The position numbers and the translations under genes are program-made. Positions 19,800 through 32,563 of a stretch of 64,000 nt of DNA are shown here, in pieces. The notes beneath the pieces were generated by a model that searched no databases, was not told the origin of the DNA, and worked only from the letters and a program-made list of their open reading frames with translations. Origin of the DNA: Hydrangea macrophylla (taxonomy: Eukaryota > Streptophyta > Magnoliopsida > Cornales > Hydrangeaceae); the NCBI GenBank assembly GCA_033977485.1, contig CM066990.1, positions 10,505,501-10,569,500 on the forward strand, read 5' to 3'. The stretch's first letter is position 1; each line of letters begins with the position of its first letter.

Positions 19800-22315
19800 T
19801 TGTGGATATGGGAATCACATTTTTCTTTTTCAAAACAAATAAGAGTCGCCACTTAATTTTTAAAAGGAAAATTAAGAAACCATTTTAATAGCCACTGTTC
19901 TTTTGGAAACCAGAGATTTCTAGGCTTGGGAATTATGGAATGATAGGGGAACGAGCCTATCGGACTAAAACACCCCCTCTCATCCTATCTCGTGATAGGT
20001 CTCTATTCAACATCCTTATAATTAAATTAATAATTAAAGTGTGTCCTCAAATAATACATAGATATAGATATACACTTCAAAAGCTTGTTGAAAGACGTGA
20101 AAGATTGCTAATGACATAAAGACATACAAAACCAAGTAGATTCATCTAGCAAACGAATGTTATATAATAGGGAACAAGAGAACTTACCCGGGATCCAGCT
20201 GTGAATAGGAAACGTGCTATGCATACAATAAAATAGAAAACTTAGGAAAAATGTCTCTAACTCATATATACACATAAGGCAAAACCTTAGTCTAAAGTGT
20301 CACGCAAGAAGTCGAAAAATCAATAATAAAAAAATCAATAATAGTAGTACAATGAATCTAGAGGAAGAAAAAACTACTCACCTTGGGTGCGCTACAAAAC
20401 AAAGGTTAGTCCACATGCTTGAACACCAATAATATCAAATTACATCTAAATCTAACAAAAATGGAGAAAATTGACAAAATCATGAATTCTTCCCAACCGA
20501 GGAAGTCACAACATTCCTATAGATATCCAAGCCAATGTAATGTCCATATAGAAGTGATATGACTCAAGATGGTTGAAGAGAATTTGTCTCAAAGTCCAAT
20601 TAATAACAACCTATTCCTATACCCTACACTAAAATATTCTTAAGATACAAGTGTTCCTTCTAAGCATGGTAATCATGGATGCATTATTGGTTAATTTGGA
20701 ACATTTGACCTCTGGATTTAAGTTTAATTAATCTTATTCAATACATGATCCAAACCTTAAGGCATTAGAAAATCATTTGGATCATAGTTGGAAAGATTTA
20801 CCAAATTGGTCTCATAATTCCAAAATTTATAGAGAAGAAACCAATATTAAAAAAATGGAAAATTCATGGTTCCCATGGTTTGATCCAAGCAATTTTTTAG
20901 CATGACATGACTCTATGAGTCTAGTATCTAAATCAAAAAGAAAACAAATATCAAATGGTCCAATCTCTGGGACTTGGACTAAGACCAGACATCACTTAGA
21001 ATTTTTCAACTTTTTGTCCAGAGAATTTGTACAGTTTATTAAAAATAGCAAACATACCTCAGACCTTTCAAATATTTTGGAAAAGTAGTGGATTCATCAT
21101 AGATCATAGAAAAGATTATTTAAAACCTAAGTGACTTGGTTAAGGTTCTGATCCAAGCATTTTATAATAGGTTCACTATTCTGGAATTTTGGACAGAGAG
21201 TGCTTGGGTTACAAAACCCATATGACCAAACCATGTTAACCATGTAATTTGACTAAAACAAAAATTGCAGTGGTAAAACTAGATGTTATGGATACATTCC
21301 AATTGGTATCATTCAAATCCAATGGACCATGATTTAATGAAAAATCTTTGATCATAGCTTGTCAATGAATTCACTACACCATTGTTGAATCCAACTTAAC
21401 CCAAAAATTCTAGGGAGAATTTGGATCAAGTGGTGATTATGACCACTAAGACGATAATCAATTCATCAAGGGGCCGTATAAACTTGACCATTAGATATAC
21501 TTCCATCAAAGACCTCCAAGGATTTCCTCAATCTCATGGATATACTTAAACACTTTGGATTATTTGAATCCAAACTACCAAACCATGAAAATTGGCTTGT
21601 CCCTTCCTCTCTCAAATTGATTATCCTTGAGGAATTGAGACTTATTTTTTTTGCTTCTCTTCTCAAATAAATGATCATTGGAGACTAAGAATGCTAAACT
21701 TTATGAATTTCAATGAAGTATGAGATAAACTTCATAAAAAATCAAATTAATGGACCCAAATCATGAACATGGATTTGGATCCACTAATTGTACATAAACA
21801 TGGTCAATATCAATCTCAATTCCCATATAAATCATCAATTTATAGAAAATTGAGAGATCAAACTCAAGGAATCCAATTGAAATATTGAAGATCTCATTGA
21901 TTTCCAAGAGAAGAGCATGAATAAAGAAAGATGAATTCTAAACCAAATTGATGATCCAAATCAAATTTTACTTAGAAAAATCATTTCACATTAAATCCAT
22001 AGCTACTTAGATTCAAACCAACAAATATCAATGAAAATTCAATCACAAGGTGTGTGATGAAATGAGGTTAGAAGAGACTTTTGAAAATTGTGTAAAAATC
22101 TTACGATATTACATGAATTGTGATTGAATTGAGATAAAAAATGAACTAAGATTAGAGAATTACCTCTAAATTTCCTTAGATTTTTTTTTTTTTTTTTTTG
22201 TGAAGAACTTCAAGGGTATTCAAGCTCTCTTCAATGGCTTCTCTTCAAATTCTCTCCATTCACTCACCCAATCTCTAATCTATTGTCCAACCCCCTACAA
22301 TGGAGGTGTATATCT

Positions 22316-22325
22316 CCTTATATAG
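22316..22325 (-). promoter_or_regulatory. TATA box of the gypsy B LTR
   Basis: TATATAAGG on the minus strand, about 130 bp downstream of the 22454-22492 inverted repeat in the direction of transcription. Confidence 0.5.
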
Positions 22326-22453
22326 ACCATTTAGGAGAGGTTAATTCAGTAAATTCAGGGTGATTTTGCATGTAAGATGGAATCTTTGTGTGGTCAATAT
22401 GCATTTGAAATAAACAGACTATTACAGTGGGCGACATTTAGTGACTTGTCCGC

Positions 22454-22492
22454 AGCACTCACTGAGAGCCAGTTCGGTACTCAGTGAGTGCT
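22454..22492. repeat. 13-bp-arm inverted repeat upstream of the B TATA box
   Basis: AGCACTCACTGAG and CTCAGTGAGTGCT are perfect reverse complements separated by 13 bases. GAGCC/GGCTC words flank them, so the region is richer in GC and CpG than the rest of the LTR. Confidence 0.8.
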
Positions 22493-23037
22493 ACCGGCTC
22501 TACCGCGTGCTGCCTTGTCCTTATTTTTATTTTTTATTTTCTTTTTGTTTTCTCTTCTTTTTTTTTTCTTCTCAATTAATTTCCTTTCTTTCATTTTGAA
22601 ACTCTATTTCCTTTTCTTCTTTTCAATTCTTTTCCTTTCTTTTCTTTTTAACTCTTTTCCTTTCTTTTCCTTCTTTCATTTTGAAGCTCTTTTCTTTTCT
22701 TCTTTTCAAATTCTTTTCTTTTCAAATTCATTTAAACAAAAATCCATTTTCTTAAATAAAAGAGATATGTATATATGTTTATGTTTTGAAATGATTTCCC
22801 ATTGATTTTCTTGAATCAATAATAACGTCCTATGCTTATTTTCACACTCATAATTTCCTGAACACCCTGTCTTTTCCTTTCTTCCTTTTGAATTTTTTAA
22901 CTTTTGAGATCGAGAAGCTTTTCGAAGCTCCTGAATTATCCTTAAAAGATTTCAAATTCGTCGGACATTGTCATCTTTGGTTTTAGAGGTAATAATCCCT
23001 TGAATTCAACGGCCACTCAAAATTAGGGTGTCTACAT

Positions 23038-23415
23038 TCTGTCCACAATCATACTCATCTGACCCAGATGCTTATGGATTCTTACCATTATTCGAGGACT
23101 AGTGAAATGATATATCACGAGATGGCTCGCTTAATTGAGAGTAAGCTAGAAATGGATATCATTGAGTTACGAGTTATATTGGGGAAGCCCGACACTATAC
23201 CAGCACCAAAGCCAGTATCAGCATCGCCAGTACCCGAGCCAGTAGGGCCTGAGCCAATCCCGGATGATGATGAGAATCCTGATGAGGATATGGGCCATGA
23301 TGATATGATGGTGGATGACGAGGACGAGGACGATGGTGATAATGAGCCAGAGTTGGATCCGGGGGAGCCCAACCCTGTTGGTATGGACTTAGGAGTTGGT
23401 GAGGATATTGTCTAA
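23038..23415 (+). CDS. Orphan acidic ORF, cut on the left by the gypsy B LTR
   Basis: The frame is open from the LTR B boundary (23036) to a stop at 23413-23415. The ATG at 23068 gives 115 aa, but the frame also runs open upstream of it, so the true start is probably lost. It begins QMLMDSYHYSRTSEMIYHEM and goes on as an amphipathic helix. A Pro/Val/Pro-rich linker (PAPKPVSASPVPEPVGPEPI) leads to a strongly acidic tail (runs of D and E with M). No domain is recognised. Base composition (more G and C) differs from the flanking LTRs. It could be the end of a transposon protein or of a captured or host gene. The tail alone is not diagnostic. Confidence 0.45.
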   Translation, partial: SVHNHTHLTQMLMDSYHYSRTSEMIYHEMARLIESKLEMDIIELRVILGKPDTIPAPKPVSASPVPEPVGPEPIPDDDENPDEDMGHDDMMVDDEDEDDGDNEPELDPGEPNPVGMDLGVGEDIV

Positions 23416-24759
23416 TGCCCATATTTTCAATGTAATAGTGTTTGCATGTATGAAATAAGATTCTATGTTATTAACCTTGTATGGACATGCAGCCTCGGGG
23501 TCCACTCCGTTTTGTTTCGAAAGAATTTGGTTTTGAAATTTCTTAAAAAGTCTGTGAAAATAGATTTAGAGTCGCCACTTGGTCTTTAGGGAACCAAGAA
23601 ACCTAATTTGACTCACCGAAATGGATACAAGGCACTGAACCTTCATAACCAAAGAACTTGGCTTGGGATGTTTGTACAAGAGAGGAATGAGCATTCACAA
23701 AGACTAATACACCCTAAACTCGCCCCATCTTTTGACGAACCTTAATTAGCATCCAAATAATCAGCCTATACTATGTTTGGTTCTACAATTAATGCTATGA
23801 TATGTATTTTACATCACACAAGAAACTTGAAATTGAAGATCAAAAGATAAGATATCACTTATAAGATCTAAGCTAAATATCACACAATGCAAAGTGAAAG
23901 ATCACACAAAAAAAACTTAGGAAACACGTCTAATCACATATCAAGTAATCAAGTTTTCCTAGTCTATGAGAGGAACATGAGTTGTTATTGAAACAAATAA
24001 TCAAAGAAAATATGCTTAGAAAACTAGGATGTATGCATATTGATTCTTGAGAAAAGAAGACCTCTCAATCCCCGGGACGGATGAGAAATGAAGATTTGAT
24101 CGGGAGAAGCATGAATGTGTGATCAACTTTATTCCTTATAATCTTATTAGATTAGGAGTCACAAAAACTCCAAATCTTGCATGGATGCAATGTGAGTTCC
24201 TAGAGTGTGTAAAGTAGTAGTGTGCTTGTTCAGGGATTTTCTAAAGTGACTTGAAAGTATAAGTATGAATGAATTTATGAAGAAAGTTATTTTAGAATAA
24301 ATGTGAACATCTAATCAAGAAGTAGAAATCAAAAATTAGCATGCTATGAAGAGTAGATACACTGTTTGAGTCATCTTGCAAAATTAGAAAAGTGATGTTA
24401 GGGACATGTTAAATTCCTGAAATCTTTGGAGATCATCCCTACTGTGTGTAGAACACATAGGAAAAAGTCAAATCAAGATTGAAGTTATAGATTGAGAGAA
24501 ATCATATAAACAAGAGAGGGTTGCTTAGAAATAGAATCCGTACTATCGAATGAAATGTAGCAAAATCTTTGAAAATGAAAACAAAACATTTCGAGGCTCA
24601 CAATATATAGAAAGTTCCCCAACACACTGAAGTTTGAGGGAAAAATAAGTTGGGACCACTCGTTTTGGAAAGGTTTTCTGGAAAACAAGTTGTAAGTCCA
24701 ACTAAAGCTGCAGTGACAGAAGAACATAATGTTTTAGAAGAATGCTTGGGTCAAAATGA

Positions 24760-25679
24760 AAACTTTCAAATGTTTTAAAATTCAACCAAAAATCGTGAAC
24801 ATTTTCTAATGCATTAGAAAGACTTTCCAAGTAGTATCATGATCATCCATTGAGTATTGAACTCAGAATAGCATTTCCAAGTTGAAGAACTCACTGTTTT
24901 GAGGTATTTTTTTTTAGGAAATAAACATTTATTTTTTGAAATCAAAATGTGAGGGGTTTTAGAGGGGTTTTAGAAGGGGGGTTTTGAAAGTATACTTCCA
25001 ACACTAAATGCAGAGTCTAACCACTTGAAATATCAATTCCAAACTCATTTCAAGAACTTCCAAAGTTATTTACAAAACTATGGTTTTGTTTAGGAAATAA
25101 CTTCAAGAATACATGGGAATGTATTGAAATTAAAATCATTATATACCAAACATGTTTTTGAGGTCAACAGCTAATATACATAAGAATTCACCCTCCTCAA
25201 ACACCATGTTATCATGATCATCCATTGAGTATTGAACTCAGAATAGGATTTCCAAGTTGAAGAACTCACTGTTTTGAGGTTTTTTTTTAGGAAATAAACA
25301 TTTATTTCTTGAAATCAAAATGTGCGGGCTTTAGAGGGGTTTTAGAAGGGGGGTTTTGAAAGTATACTTCCAACACTAAATGTAGATTATAACCACTTCA
25401 AATATCAATTCCAAACTCATTTCAAGAACTTCCAAAGTTATTTGCAAAAAAACATGGTTTTGTCTAGGAAATAACTTCAACAATACATGGAAACATATTG
25501 AAGTTAAAATCATCATCTACCAAACATGTTTTTGAGGTCAACAACTAATATCCATAAGGATTCACCCTCCTCAAACACCATGTTATCATGATCATCCATT
25601 GAGTATTGAACTCAAAATAGCATTTCCAAGTTGAAGAACTCACTATTTATAGGTTTTTTTGTTTAGGAAATAAACATTT
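24760..25679. repeat. 370-bp tandem repeat, block 1
   Basis: About two and a half copies of a roughly 370-bp unit recognisable by AGGAAATAAACATTTATT, GGGGTTTTAGAAGGGGGG and TACCAAACATGTTTTTGAGG (starts near 24918 and 25290). The last copy is interrupted at CATTT (25675-25679) by fold-back copy 1. Confidence 0.85.
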
Positions 25680-27178
25680 TGATGGGCTCCATGATGGACC
25701 GAGTCTTAAACTAAATTCTCTGAGAAGAATAATATTCATTCACATAATCTGCTGCTAAAAACTGCTACAAGAGTATTTTATATCTAATAACCCTAGGACC
25801 CAAAAGGCCTTATATAAAAATAAAAGAAATGGGCTGGAGGTACTCAAGCCCAAAACAACTTAAACTTAAAGCTAAATAGATGTCCAATTAATGAATAAAA
25901 TAGGCCCACATGTCCAAAACCAGCGAACGTTCCAAATGGGCCAATCACAAGATCAAGAGCTAAGAAGATCAAGGAAGCAATGCAAGGATTGGTACAATCC
26001 ACTTGGGCTGAATTTGCAAATGTTTCAAGCAAGACTTCAACATTCAAGATGGTTTGGAAGAAGAGAAAAGAGCTAAGAAGATCAAGGAAGCAATGCAAGG
26101 ATTGGTACAATCCACTTGGGCTGAATTTGCAAATATTTCAGGCAAGACTTCAACATTCAAGATGGGCTTGGAAGAAGAGAAAAGAGCTAAGAAGATCAAG
26201 GAAGCAATGCAAGGATTGGTACAATCCACTTGGGCTGAATTTGCAAATATTTCAGGCAAGACTTCAACATTCAAGATGGGCTTGGAAGAAGAGAAATTAG
26301 CTTTAATCCATGTGATACAAGCCACTTAGGCTATTTTATTTATGTTCGCTGATTTTGGGCATGTGGGCCTATTTTATTCATTAATTGGACATCTATTTAA
26401 CTTTAAGTTTAAGTTGTTTTGGGATTGAGTACCTCCATCCCTGAAGAAATGCAAGGATTGGTACAATCCACTTGGGCTGAATTTGTAAATGTTTCAAGCA
26501 AGACATCAACATTCAAGATGGGCTTGGAAGAAGAGAAACCAGCTTTAATCCATGTGATACAAGCCACTTAGGCCATTTTATTTATGTTCGTTGGTTTTAG
26601 GCATGTGGGCCTATTTTATGCATTAATTGGACATCCATTTAGAGCTAAGAAGATCAAGGAAGCAATACAAGGATTGGTACAATCCACTTGGGCTGAATTT
26701 GCAAATGTTTCAAGCAAGACTTCAACATTCAAGATGGGCTTGGAAGAAGAGAAACCAGCTTTAATCCATGTGATACAAGCCACTTAGGCTATTTTATTTA
26801 TGTTCTCTGGTTTTGGGCATGTGGGCCTATTAGTTGTTTTGGGCTTGAGTGCCTCCAGCCCATTTCTTTTATTTTTATTGAAGGCCTTTTGGGCCCTAGG
26901 GTTATTAGATATAAAACACTCTTGTAGCAGTTTTTAACAGCAGATTATGTGAATGAATATTATTCTTCTCAGAGAATTCAGTTTTCTCTTCTTGTTCTTG
27001 ATTGACCAATCTGAACTTATCAAAGGCATTCCCTTTGTGGCGATCACGCCAAATCTGGGTTCTTGAAACAGGATTTCAACGGGTCTAGATCATCTTTGTG
27101 GCTTGATTATTGGCTTTCCTGGGTTATTTACAATCTGGTCGTGGGTTCACAGAATATCAATTCCACGGGTTCACATCA
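25680..27178 (+). mobile_element. Fold-back LTR-derived insert, copy 1
   Basis: It begins TGATGGGCTCC and ends GGTTCACATCA, flanked by CATTT on both sides (25675-25679 and 27179-27183). This is the mark of LTR-type integration. The left 245 bp is an inverted copy of 26800-26987. Between them, the sequence encoding GPITRSRAKKIKEAMQGLVQ, the C-terminus of a gypsy pol, is repeated several times with a period of 113-114 bp. LTR sequence ending CATCA follows. No protease, RT or integrase core is present. Confidence 0.85.
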
Positions 27179-28309
27179 CATTTATTTCTTGAAATCAAAA
27201 TGTGGGGGTTTTATAGGGGTTTTAGAAGGGGGGTTTTGAAAGCATACTTCCAATACTAAATATAGATTATAACCACTTCAAATATCAATTCCAAACTCAT
27301 TTCAAGAACTTCTAAAGTTATTTGCATAAAATATGGGTTTGTTTAGGAAATAACTTCAAGAATACATGGGAATGTATTGACGTTAAAATCATGATCTACC
27401 AAACATGTTTTTGAGGTCAACAGCTAATATCCATAAGGATTCATCCTCCTCAAAAACCATGTTATCATGATCATCCATTGAGTATTGAACCCAGAATAGG
27501 ATTTCCAAGTTGAAGAACTCACTGTTTTGAGGTTTTTTTTTTAGAAAATAAACATTTATTTCTTGAAATCAAAATGTGCGGGTTTTAGAGGGGTTTTAGA
27601 AGGGGGGTTTTGAAAGTATACTTCCAACACTAAATGTAGATTATAACCACTTCAAATATCAATTCCAAACTCATTTCAAGAACTTCCAAAGTTATTTGCA
27701 AAAAAACATGATTTTGTCTAGGAAATAATTTCAAGAATACATGGGAATATATTAAAGTTAAAATCATCATCTACCAAACATATTTCTGAGGTCAACAACT
27801 AATATCCATAAGGATTCACCCTCCTCAAACACCATGTTATCATGATCATCCAATGAGTATTGAACTCAGAATAGCATTTCCAAGTTGAAAAACTCACTAT
27901 TTTGAGGTTTTTTTTTTTAGGAAATAAACATTTATTTCTTGAAATCAAAATGTGGGGGTTTTAGAGGGGTTTTAGATGGGGCTTTTTGAAAGTATACTTC
28001 CAACACTAAATGTAGATTTTAACCACTTGAAATATCAATTCCAAACTCATTTCAATAACTTCCAAAGTTATTTGCAAAAAAATATGGTTTTGTTTAGGAA
28101 ATAACTTCAAGAATACATGGGAATGTATTGAAGTTACAATCATCATCTACCAAACATGTTTTTGAGGTCAATAGCTAATATCCATAAGGATTGACCCTCC
28201 TCAAACACCATGTTATCATGATCATCCATTGAGTATTGAACTCAGAATAGCATTTCCAAGTTGAAGAACTCACTATTTTTAGGTTTTTTTGTTTAGGAAA
28301 TAAACATTT
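27179..28309. repeat. 370-bp tandem repeat, block 2
   Basis: Three copies between fold-back copies 1 and 2. The last copy ends at the CATTT target (28305-28309). Confidence 0.85.
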
Positions 28310-30048
28310 TGATGGGCTCCATGATGGACCGAGTCTTAAACTGAATTCTCTAAGAAGAATAATATTCATTCACATAATCTGCTGCTAAAAACTGCTACAA
28401 CTGTGTTTTTTATCAAATAACCCTAGGGCCCAAAAGGCCTTCAATAAAAATAAAAGAAATGGGCTGGAGGTACTCAAGCCCAAAACAACTTAAACTAAAA
28501 GCTAAATAGATGTCCAATTAATGAATAAAATAGGCCCACATGCCCAAAACCAGCGAACGTTCCAAATGGGCCAATCACAAGATCCAGAGCTAAGAAGAAC
28601 AAGGAAGCAATGCAAGGATTGGTACATTCCACTTGGGCTGAATTTGCAAATGTTTCAAGCAAGACTTCAACATTCAAGATGGCTTGAAGAAGAGAAAAGA
28701 GCTAAGAAGATCAAGGAAGCAATGCAAGGATTGGTACAATCCACTTGGGCTGAATTTGCAAATGTTTCAAACAAGACTTCAACATTCAAGATGGGCTTGG
28801 AAGAAGAGAATTTAGCTTTAATCCTTGTGATACAAGCCACTTAGGCTATTTTATTTATGCTCCCTGGTTTTGGGCATGTGGGCCTATTTTATTCATTAAT
28901 TGGACATCTATTTAGCTTTAAGTTTAAGTTATTTTGGGCTTGAGTACCTCCATCCCGGAAGCAATGCAAGGATTGGTACAATCCACTTTGGCTGAATTTG
29001 CAAATGTTTCAAGCAAGACTTCAACATTCAAGATGGTTTGGAAGAAGAGAAAAGAGCTAAGAAGATCAAGGAAGCAATGCAAGGATTTGTACAATCCACT
29101 TGGGCTGAATTTGCAAATATTTCAGGCAAGACTTCAACATTCAAGATGGGCTTGGAAGAAGAGAAATTAGCTTTAATCCATGTGATACAAGCCACTTAGG
29201 CTATTTTATTTATGTTCGCTGATTTTGGGCATGTGGGCCTATTTTATTCATTAATTGGACATCTATTTAACTTTAAGTTTAAGTTGTTTTGGGATTGAGT
29301 ACCTCCATCCCTGAAGAAATGCAAGGATTGGTACAATCCACTTGGGCTGAATTTGTAAATGTTTCAAGCAAGACATCAACATTCAAGATGGGCTTGGAAG
29401 AAGAGAAACCAGCTTTAATCCATGTGATACAAGCCACTTAGGCCATTTTATTTATGTTCGCTGGCTTTAGGCATGTGGGCCTATTTTATGCATTAATTGG
29501 ACATCCATTTAGAGCTAAGAAGATCAAGGAAGCAATGCAAGGATTGGTACAATCCACTTGGGCTGAATTTGCAAATGTTTCAAGCAAGACTTCAACATTC
29601 AAGATGGGCTTGGAAGAAGAGAAACCAGCTTTAATCCATGTGATACAAGCCACTTAGGCTATTTTATTTATGTTCTCTGGTTTTGGGCATGTGGGCCTAT
29701 TAGTTGTTTTGGGCTTGAGTGCCTCCAGCCCATTTCTTTTATTTTTATTGAAGGCCTTTTGGGCCCTAGGGTTATTAGATATAAAACACTCTTGTAGCAG
29801 TTTTTAACAGCAGATTATGTGAATGAATATTATTCTTCTCAGAGAATTCAGTTTTCTCTTCTTGTTCTTGATTGACCAATCTGAACTTATCAAAGGCATT
29901 CCCTTTGTGGCGATCACGCCAAATCTGGGTTCTTGAAACAGGATTTCAACGGGTCTAGATCATCTTTGTGGCTTGATTATTGGCTTTCCTGGGTTATTTA
30001 CAATCTGGTCGTGGGTTCACAGAATATCAATTCCACGGGTTCACATCA
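28310..30048 (+). mobile_element. Fold-back LTR-derived insert, copy 2 (longest)
   Basis: Same ends and CATTT flanks as copy 1. It has additional pol C-terminal repeats (about 28590-29170 and 29320-29657). From about 29040 on it is almost identical to copy 1 from about 26170, at a constant offset of 2870 bp. Confidence 0.85.
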
Positions 30049-31179
30049 CATTTATTTCTTGAAATCAAAATGTGGGGGTTTTATAGGGGTTTTAGAAGGG
30101 GGGTTTTGAAAGCATACTTCCAATACTAAATATAGATTATAACCACTTCAAATATCAATTCCAAACTCATTTCAAGAACTTCTAAAGTTATTTGCATAAA
30201 ATATGGGTTTGTTTAGGAAATAACTTCAAGAATACATGGGAATGTATTGACGTTAAAATCATGATCTACCAAATATGTTTTTGAGGTCAACAGCTAATAT
30301 CCATAAGGATTCATCCTCCTCAAAAACCATGTTATCATGATCATCCATTGAGTATTGAACCCAGAATAGGATTTCCAAGTTGAAGAACTCACTGTTTTGA
30401 GGTTTTTTTTTTAGGAAATAAACATTTATTTCTTGAAATCAAAATGTTCGGGTTTTAGAGGGGTTTTAGAAGGGGGGTTTTGAAAGTATACTTCCAACAC
30501 TAAATGTAGATTATAACCACTTCAAATATCAATTCCAAACTCATTTCAAGAACTTCCAAAGTTATTTGCAAAAAAACATGATTTTGTCTAGGAAATAACT
30601 TCAAGAATACATGGGAATATATTAAAGTTAAAATCATCATCTACCAAACATATTTCTGAGGTCAACAACTAATATCCATAAGGATTCACCCTCCTCAAAC
30701 ACTATGTTATCATGATCAACCAATGAGTAATGAACTCAGAATAGCATTTCCAAGTTGAAAAACTCACTATTTTGAGGGTTTTTTTTTTAGGAAATAAACA
30801 TTTATTTCTTGAAATCAAAATGTGGGGGTTTTAGAGGGGTTTTAGATGGGGCTTTTTGAAAGTATACTTCCAACACTAAATGTAGATTTTAACCACTTGA
30901 AATATCAATTCCAAACTCATTTCAATAACTTCCAAAGTTATTTGCAAAAAAATATGGTTTTGTTTAGGAAATAACTTCAAGAATACATGGGAATGTATTG
31001 AAGTTACAATCATCATCTACCAAACATGTTTTTGAGGTCAATAGCTAATATGCATAAGGATTGACCCTCCTCAAACACCATGTTATCATGATCATCCATT
31101 GAGTATTGAACTCAGAATAGCATTTCCAAGTTGAAGAACTCACTATTTTTAGGTTTTTTTGTTTAGGAAATAAACATTT
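30049..31179. repeat. 370-bp tandem repeat, block 3
   Basis: Near-identical to block 2 at an offset of 2870 bp, same length (1131 bp), with only occasional substitutions. Confidence 0.85.
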
Positions 31180-32563
31180 TGATGGGCTCCATGATGGACC
31201 GAGTCTTAAACTGAATTCTCTGAGAAGAATAATATTCATTCACATAATATGCTGCTAAAAACTGCTACAACTGTGTTTTTTATCAAATAACCCTAGGGCC
31301 CAAAAGGCCTTCAATAAAAATAAAAGAAATGGGCTGGAGGTACTCAAGCCCAAAACAACTTAAACTAAAAGCTAAATAGATGTCCAATTAATGAATAAAA
31401 TAGGCCCACATGCCCAAAACCAGCGAACGTTCCAAATGGGCCAATCACAAGATCCATAGCTAAGAAGATCAAGGAAGCAATGCAAGGATTGGTACATTCC
31501 ACTTGGGCTGAATTTGCAAATGTTTCAAGCAAGACTTCAACATTCAAGATGGCTTGAAGAAGAGAAAAGAGCTAAGAAGATCAAGGAAGCAATGCAAGGA
31601 TTGGTACAATCCACTTGGGCTGAATTTGCAAATGTTTCAAGCAAGACTTCAACATTCAAGATGGGCTTGGAAGAAGAGAATTTAGCTTTAATCCATGTGA
31701 TACAAGCCACTTAGGCTATTTTATTTATGCTCCCTGGTTTTGGGCATGTGGGCCTATTTCATTCATTAATTGGACATCTATTTAGCTTTAAGTTTAAGTT
31801 GTTTTGGGCTTGAGTACCTCCATCCCGGAAGCAATGCAAGGATTGGTACAATCCACTTTGGCTGAATTTGCAAATGTTTCAAGCAAGACTTCAACATTCA
31901 AGATGGGCTTGGAAGAAGAGAAACCAGCTTTAATCCATGTGATACAAACCACTTAGGCCATTTTATTTATGTTCGCTGGTTTTAGGCATGTGGGCCTATT
32001 TTATTCATTAATTGGACATCCATTTAGAGTTAAGAAGATCAAGGAAGCAATGCAAGGATTGATACAATCCACTTGGGCTGAATTTGCAAATGTTTCAAGC
32101 AAGACTTCAACATTCAAGATGGGCTTCGAAGAAGAGAAATCAGCTTTAATCCATATGATACAAGCCACTTAGGCTATTTTATTTATGTTCTCTGGTTTTT
32201 GGCATGTGGACCTATTAGTTATTTTAGGCTTGAGTACCTCCAACCCATTTCTTTTATTTTTATTGAAGGCCTTTTGGGCCCTAGGGTTATTAGATATAAA
32301 ACACTCTTGTAGCAGTTTTTAACAGCAGATTATGTAAATGAATATTATTCTTCTCAGAGAATTCAGTTTTCTCTTCTTGTTCTTGATTGAACAATCTGAA
32401 CTTATCAAAGGCATTCCCTTTGTGGCGTTCACGCCAAATATGGGTTCTTGAAATAGGATTTCAACGGGTCTAGATCATCTTTGTGGCTTGATTATTGGCT
32501 TTCCTGGGTTATTTACAATCTGGTTGTGGATTCACGGAATATCAATTCCACGGGTTCACATCA
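31180..32563 (+). mobile_element. Fold-back LTR-derived insert, copy 3
   Basis: Same termini and CATTT flanks. Its left part is near-identical to copy 2. It has fewer internal repeats and more substitutions in its right part than copies 1 and 2. Confidence 0.85.

Larger units (their letters stand above)
19801..23036 (-). mobile_element. 5' LTR of gypsy B (3.2 kb)
   Basis: On the minus strand it starts TGTAGACACCCTAATTTTG (23036) and ends CCATATCCACA (19801), with the primer site just beyond. It contains a TATA box, a strong 13-bp inverted repeat and a long pyrimidine-rich tract (about 22510-22730) that produces only a low-complexity F/L ORF. The 3' LTR is not in the window because B is cut at 6479. 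Confidence 0.85.

Noticed and set aside
22488..22805. Hydrophobic F/L-rich ORF that could pass for a membrane protein
   Set aside because: It is the translation of a pyrimidine tract in the antisense direction of the B LTR.
23068..23422. Ser- or His/Pro-rich antisense ORFs opposite the acidic ORF
   Set aside because: They are shadows of the acidic coding frame.
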